A stretch of DNA of 64,000 bases from positions 1,302,001 to 1,366,000 of the forward strand of contig NZ_JAGFBU010000001.1 in assembly GCF_017948675.1 (NCBI RefSeq), in the 5' to 3' direction. Shown one piece after another: positions 59,974 through 64,000 of the stretch (position 1 is its first letter; every line of letters starts with the position of its first letter). The DNA is from Flavobacterium flabelliforme. GTDB taxonomy: Bacteria; Bacteroidota; Bacteroidia; Flavobacteriales; Flavobacteriaceae. Made by a program: the position numbers and the translations under genes. The notes under the pieces are model-generated. The model was not told the origin of the DNA. It was given only the letters and a program-made list of their open reading frames with translations, and did no database searches.

Positions 59974-60741
59974 ATGATAATAACCGATACACATACGCAT
60001 CTTTACAGCGAAGAATTTGATCAAGATAGAGACGAAATGATGCAAAGAGCACTTTCAGCCGGCGTTTCCCGTTTCTTTATTCCAGCTATAGATTCTACTT
60101 GCACCGAAAGTATGTACGAATTAGAAAAAAACTATCCTGAGAATGTCTTTTTGATGATGGGTTTGCATCCAACCTATGTAAAGGAAAATTATCTGAAAGA
60201 GTTACTGCATGTAGAATCTGAATTAGAGAAAAGAAAGTTTTATGCTATAGGAGAAATTGGTATTGATTTGTTTTGGGATAAAACGCATCTTGAAGAACAA
60301 AAAATCGCTTTTAGAAGTCAAATACGATTAGCAAAAAAATACAAACTTCCTATTGTTATTCATTGTAGAGAAGCATTTGATGAAATTTTTCAAATTTTAG
60401 AAGATGAAAAGTCAGAGGAACTATTTGGTATTTTTCACTGTTTTACAGGAACACACGAACAAGCATTAAAAGCAATTTCCTATAATATGAAATTAGGAAT
60501 TGGTGGTGTGGTGACTTTTAAAAATGGTAAAATAGACCAATTCCTGGATCAAATTGATATAAAACATATTGTTCTAGAAACAGATTCTCCTTATCTGGCT
60601 CCCATTCCCTATCGAGGAAAAAGAAATGAAAGCAGTTATATAACAGCTGTAGTTGAAAAGTTGGCGCAAATATACAGCCTTTCGGCTAATGAAATTGCGT
60701 TGCAAACTACTGAGAATTCCAAAGCTGTTTTTGGGATTTAA
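59974..60741 (+). CDS. tatD: TatD family metal-dependent DNase
   Basis: 255 residues, TIM-barrel metal hydrolase. Metal ligands: HTH at the N-terminus (His7, His9 in ITDTHTHLY), Glu in AIGEIGIDLFW, His in PIVIHCREAF, His in FHCFTGT, Asp in LETDSPYLAP. TatD proteins act as 3'-5' exonucleases on DNA. It is followed 65 bp later by an acyltransferase gene and an asparaginase gene on the same strand. Confidence 0.93.
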   Translation: MIITDTHTHLYSEEFDQDRDEMMQRALSAGVSRFFIPAIDSTCTESMYELEKNYPENVFLMMGLHPTYVKENYLKELLHVESELEKRKFYAIGEIGIDLFWDKTHLEEQKIAFRSQIRLAKKYKLPIVIHCREAFDEIFQILEDEKSEELFGIFHCFTGTHEQALKAISYNMKLGIGGVVTFKNGKIDQFLDQIDIKHIVLETDSPYLAPIPYRGKRNESSYITAVVEKLAQIYSLSANEIALQTTENSKAVFGI

Positions 60742-60806
60742 AGTAGAATTGACATTATTTAGATATTTTTTTTGTTCATTTGCCAATTAAATAATTGAGA
60801 ACCAAA

Positions 60807-61943
60807 ATGCAGAGATTTGACGCTATTCGGCCTTTTTATGATTCCGAAATAAACGAAGCACTTCAAAAAGTTAGTAATCATCCAATGATGAAAGCCTTGA
60901 TGAATTTTACTTTTCCCGAGGTTGCAGATGAAGTATGGAAAGAACAACTTCATAAAACGCATTCTATCCGCGATTTTCAGTGTAATGTTATATACCAATC
61001 CGTGCAAAGAGTTTTAGAAAAAAGCTCGGATGGACTAACTACTTCCGGTTTTGAAAACCTTCAACCCAACACTTCCTATTTGTTTATTTCGAACCATCGC
61101 GATATTCTTTTGGATACCACTTTATTGAATACGGCTTTATTTGAGAATAAATTGGTGATGACCGCATCAGCAATTGGAGATAATTTAGTTAAAATGTCAT
61201 TCTTGAATACATTAGCTAAATTAAACAGAAATTTTTTAGTACAACGAGGCTTAACGCCAAGAGAAATGCTACAAAGTTCAAAACTTTTATCAGAATATAT
61301 AGGGCATTTGTTGCAACATGAAAACCGTTCTGTTTGGATCGCACAACGTGAAGGAAGAACAAAAGACGGAAATGATGAAACTAATCCTGGTATTTTAAAA
61401 ATGCTTGGAATGGGATCTGATGAGAAAAATTTGATGGATTATTTTAAGAAAATTAAGATCGTTCCTGTCTCTATTTCCTATGAATATGATCCTACAGATG
61501 CTTTAAAAATGCCTCAGTTAATGGCAGAAGCCAATAATGAAGTTTATGTAAAGGAGAAAAACGAAGACTTTATGACCATTTTGAGCGGTGCTCTGGGCCA
61601 AAAGAAAAGAATTCATATTCACATTGGAACTGTTTTAGATAAGGAAATTGAAGAAATAAAAGCTATTGGCGAAAGTTCAAATAAGCAAATAGTTACTTTG
61701 GCTCAAGTGATTGATGATGCTATATTAAGCAATTATAAATTATGGCCTACTAATTTTATCGCTTATGACATTGTAAATAAAACCAATAAATACGCACATC
61801 TATACACTGAAAATGAAAAATCTCTGTTCGAACGCCGACTAGAAATGCGAATCGATCATGATAATCCAGTGGCTTTAGAGGGTTTTCTAGCAATGTATGC
61901 GAATCCTGTTGTGAATAAATTGAAATACCACGATGTCGTATAA
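60807..61943 (+). CDS. PlsC-like acyltransferase with variant NHRDILLD motif
   Basis: 378 residues. The catalytic motif is NHRDILLD at 96-103: His97 and Asp103 are separated by five residues, one more than the canonical HX4D. The second block VWIAQREGRTKDGNDETNPG is the substrate-binding motif of lysophosphatidate-type acyltransferases. It likely acylates glycerol-3-phosphate or a lysolipid. ORF start TTG 60795 is not used; ATG 60807 gives the natural N-terminus. It overlaps the asparaginase gene by 11 bp. Confidence 0.8.
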   Translation: MQRFDAIRPFYDSEINEALQKVSNHPMMKALMNFTFPEVADEVWKEQLHKTHSIRDFQCNVIYQSVQRVLEKSSDGLTTSGFENLQPNTSYLFISNHRDILLDTTLLNTALFENKLVMTASAIGDNLVKMSFLNTLAKLNRNFLVQRGLTPREMLQSSKLLSEYIGHLLQHENRSVWIAQREGRTKDGNDETNPGILKMLGMGSDEKNLMDYFKKIKIVPVSISYEYDPTDALKMPQLMAEANNEVYVKEKNEDFMTILSGALGQKKRIHIHIGTVLDKEIEEIKAIGESSNKQIVTLAQVIDDAILSNYKLWPTNFIAYDIVNKTNKYAHLYTENEKSLFERRLEMRIDHDNPVALEGFLAMYANPVVNKLKYHDVV

Positions 61944-62961
61944 ATCTAAGATACTTTTAATCTATACCGGTGGAACAATTGGTATGAGGAAAGATTTTGA
62001 AACCGGTGCATTAAAAGCCTTTAATTTTAGTAAATTATTGCAACGCATACCAGAATTGAAACAATTAGACTGTGAGATCGAAACGCTTTCTTTCAAACAT
62101 CCTATTGATTCCTCGAATATGAATCCTAAAGAATGGGCTAAAATTGCCACTATTATAGAGGATAATTATAGTTCATTTGATGGTTTTGTGGTGCTTCACG
62201 GTTCAGATACCATGTCCTATTCAGCATCTGCATTGAGTTTTATGCTAGAGAATTTGGCAAAACCAGTAATTTTTACGGGTTCGCAATTGCCTATTGGTGA
62301 TTTACGTACCGATGCTAAAGAAAATCTAATAACGGCAATTCAAATTGCTTCCTTAAGAAAAGACGACAAGCCTGTTGTTAGTGAAGTTTGTCTTTATTTT
62401 GAATACAAATTATACCGAGGAAATAGAACAACAAAGATAAATGCAGAACATTTTAAAGCGTTTACCTCGCCTAATTATCCCGATTTAGTAGAATCTGGGG
62501 TACATTTAAAACTGAATTCAGAACTATTTTTACCTTGTAATAAAATAAGTGAACTTAGAGTGCATAAGGTTTTAGACAGCAATGTAGCTGTTGTCAAAAT
62601 GTTTCCTGGGATTACCACTGCTGTATTGTCAGCTATTTTAAATATTCCAAGTCTTAAAGGGATTGTTTTAGAAACTTATGGATCAGGAAATGCTCCTACC
62701 GAAGATTGGTTTTTAAATCTTTTGAAAAAAGCAATAGCGGCTGGTTTGTATGTGGTAAATGTTACGCAATGTGCTGCAGGAAGTGTGAGTATGGGACAAT
62801 ATGAAACGAGTACAGGAATGAAAGAAATAGGAGTGATTTCTGGTAAAGACATTACTACCGAAGCTGCAATTACAAAATTAATGTTTTTATTAAGTCAGAA
62901 CATAGCAGTAAAAGACTTCAAAACTGTTTTTGAAACTTCGTTAAGAGGTGAAATGATATAA
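61933..62961 (+). CDS. ansA: L-asparaginase, type I
   Basis: 342 residues. The first catalytic motif is YTGGTIGM (nucleophile Thr15) and the second LHGSDTMSYSASAL. No signal peptide, so it is the cytosolic, low-affinity type I enzyme. It hydrolyses asparagine to aspartate and ammonia. Translation is coupled to the acyltransferase by an 11-bp overlap. Confidence 0.92.
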   Translation: MSYKSKILLIYTGGTIGMRKDFETGALKAFNFSKLLQRIPELKQLDCEIETLSFKHPIDSSNMNPKEWAKIATIIEDNYSSFDGFVVLHGSDTMSYSASALSFMLENLAKPVIFTGSQLPIGDLRTDAKENLITAIQIASLRKDDKPVVSEVCLYFEYKLYRGNRTTKINAEHFKAFTSPNYPDLVESGVHLKLNSELFLPCNKISELRVHKVLDSNVAVVKMFPGITTAVLSAILNIPSLKGIVLETYGSGNAPTEDWFLNLLKKAIAAGLYVVNVTQCAAGSVSMGQYETSTGMKEIGVISGKDITTEAAITKLMFLLSQNIAVKDFKTVFETSLRGEMI

Positions 62962-63021
62962 TAATTAGATTTTACTTTTCTAACTCATTTTTTTTCGTGT
63001 TCTTTGCAGCCGTAATAAAAT

Positions 63022-63106
63022 AGAGAGGTGGCCGAGTGGCTGAAGGCGCACGCTTGGAAAGCGTGTATATGGCAACATATCGAGGGTTCGAATCCCTTCC
63101 TCTCTG
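63022..63106 (+). tRNA. tRNA-Ser (anticodon GGA)
   Basis: Cloverleaf: acceptor AGAGAGG (63022-63028) pairs with CCTCTCT (63099-63105), discriminator G at 63106. Anticodon loop TTGGAAA has GGA at 63056-63058. A long variable arm TATAT-ggcaac-ATAT identifies a class II serine tRNA. CCA is not encoded. GTTCGAATC marks the T arm. A weak -10 (TTCTTTG near 63000) precedes it. Confidence 0.96.
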
Positions 63107-63113
63107 CAAAGAT

Positions 63114-63141
63114 AAAATGCTTCCTGATAGGGAAGCATTTT
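63114..63141 (+). terminator. Terminator of tRNA-Ser
   Basis: AAAATGCTTCC (63114-63124) and GGAAGCATTTT (63131-63141) with loop TGATAG and a T run. Confidence 0.88.
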
Positions 63142-63434
63142 TTGTTTTAGAACGTGTCAAACTTTTTAGTTTAGCAAAACTATAAGACTAAAAAGGTTTG
63201 AGTATCGAATGCTACGTTTTATTTATTGGGTATAGAATACTTTGTGGTATTAACGCTGTAATCCTTTTAAAGCTTTTCCTTTTTAAAGTTGAATAAATGC
63301 TTTAACCTAAGTCAAAAATCATGAATTTTCAATTTTAAATACCAAATCTACTGAACTGCCGTTTTCTAAATAATGCTTCAATCTTAGTAAGTTTTATATA
63401 TTTAATTTAAAACCATTTAAAAACTCCAATATCT

Positions 63435-63442
63435 TATATTTG
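63435..63442 (+). promoter_or_regulatory. -10 element of the porin-like gene
   Basis: TATATTTG, 53 bp before ATG 63496. Confidence 0.55.
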
Positions 63443-63495
63443 TACTCTTCTAAAGGAATTATAAAGAGAATCAATCATTTTAAAAACATAAACAT

Positions 63496-64000
63496 ATGCG
63501 GTTATTTATAAGTTGTTTTCTTTTTCTCTCTTTTTTTTCTGTCTTTGCGCAAGAAAATTCAGCTCCTGAACTGGTTCCGATTGTCAAAGTAGATTCCTTG
63601 TATAGAGAAGATCAGTTTTATTTTGCAGTTACTTATAACACGCTAGCTAATAAACCATCGGGTTTGTCTAAAAGTAAATTCTCCTCTGGGTTTTCTGGTG
63701 GATTTTTGAGAGACATGCCAATCAATAAGTCAAGAACGGTAGCTATTGCTTCTGGAATAGGGCTTTCTTATTCCAATTATAATCAGAATTTATCGATTAC
63801 TTCTTCTTCAGATACTCGTTTATATTCCATTATAGACAGTGATGTAAATTACTCTAAAAATAAATTTTCGCTACTTACTTTTGATGTTCCTGTAGAATTT
63901 AGATGGCGAACATCTACTTTTGAAAGTCATAAATTTTGGCGAATTTATACAGGGATAAAATTTAGTTATCTTTTGTATGACAAGTCGGTTTTTAACGGTA
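63496..64000 (+). CDS. Outer-membrane beta-barrel (porin family) protein, 3' end cut by window
   Basis: 168 residues visible; the gene runs out of the window. Signal peptide MRLFISCFLFLSFFSVFAQ, then a soluble start and alternating barrel strands (QFYFAVTYNTLANKPSGLSK, GGFLRDMPINKSRTVAIASG, LLTFDVPVEFRWR, FWRIYTGIKFSYLLYD). This is the porin-family outer-membrane barrel seen in many Flavobacteriia; function unknown. The frame is open to the last base. Confidence 0.75.
   Translation, partial: MRLFISCFLFLSFFSVFAQENSAPELVPIVKVDSLYREDQFYFAVTYNTLANKPSGLSKSKFSSGFSGGFLRDMPINKSRTVAIASGIGLSYSNYNQNLSITSSSDTRLYSIIDSDVNYSKNKFSLLTFDVPVEFRWRTSTFESHKFWRIYTGIKFSYLLYDKSVFNG

Larger units (their letters stand above)
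63107..63495. other. Intergenic region after tRNA-Ser
   Basis: 389 bp. It contains the tRNA terminator (63114-63141) and the -10 of the next gene (63435-63442). Between them AT-rich sequence without an ORF or repeat; no attachment-site duplicate of the tRNA 3' end is seen in the window. Confidence 0.55.

Noticed and set aside
63022..63106. tRNA-Ser as an integration site for a mobile element
   Set aside because: No duplicated tRNA 3' end and no integrase or phage genes in the window.

Overview
The window looks like a chromosome segment of a Flavobacterium-type Bacteroidota. The DNA is AT-rich. Many genes are preceded by the Bacteroidota promoter element TAnnTTTG rather than an E. coli-like -10, and RBSs are weak. 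The gene content also fits: BatD/BatE, a PorZ-like type IX secretion protein, many SPI/SPII-exported proteins, a large IleRS, WG-repeat and CHAT proteins. Both window edges cut genes (batD at the left, an outer-membrane beta-barrel gene at the right). Most of the sequence is ordinary core chromosome; I see no prophage, IS transposase, rRNA operon or CRISPR array.

Layout. 1-6.3 kb: end of a Bat operon, cvpA, pheS, gpsA and small unknown genes. 6.5-9.5 kb: a YqhD-type aldehyde reductase and an exported DJ-1/Hsp31-like protein, divergent from a LysR regulator. 9.5-12.1 kb: yicC-gmk-nadD on the minus strand, interrupted by a decayed four-helix-bundle (23S rRNA IVP family) gene. 12.2-16.7 kb: EamA exporter with ArsC/Spx-like protein, a DUF3298-type lipoprotein, a cystathionine gamma-synthase-like enzyme and an exported barrel protein. 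16.9-20 kb: two tandem glutamate dehydrogenases whose coenzyme-pocket residues predict opposite NAD/NADP use. 20-33.2 kb: porZ-recO, a WG-repeat lipoprotein, a PQQ-propeller protein, a broken exported-protein gene, ileS-DksA-like-lspA, and a FrnE/DsbA-like oxidoreductase. 33-36.5 kb: a repeat protein, umuC-umuD, and a small toxin-antitoxin pair. 36.7-43.7 kb: an RND efflux operon (tetR-tolC-adaptor-pump) with an upstream yceI; both promoters carry the same 28-bp operator-like palindrome. 43.8-50.6 kb: polyprenyl synthase, sucA-sucB, a retropepsin-like protein. 51-59.8 kb: an exported CHAT/TPR protease with a PKD/barrel partner, two lipoproteins and a small membrane protein, divergent from an ECF sigma factor and a membrane TPR protein. 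60-64 kb: tatD, an acyltransferase, a type I asparaginase, tRNA-Ser(GGA) and a porin-like gene.

The strongest signals not explained by gene annotation are: (i) four copies of a dispersed intergenic element (about 75-141 bp) with conserved ends and a variable, mostly palindromic core; (ii) the shared palindrome GGAAACT-N14-AGTTTCC placed identically at the tetR and yceI promoters; (iii) the sigma/TPR/lipoprotein/PKD/CHAT cluster, the best candidate here for an uncharacterised system. Where TAnnTTTG falls inside the 5' part of a longest ORF I moved the start downstream and say so. All functional calls are from reading the sequence and from memory of families; no database search was run.
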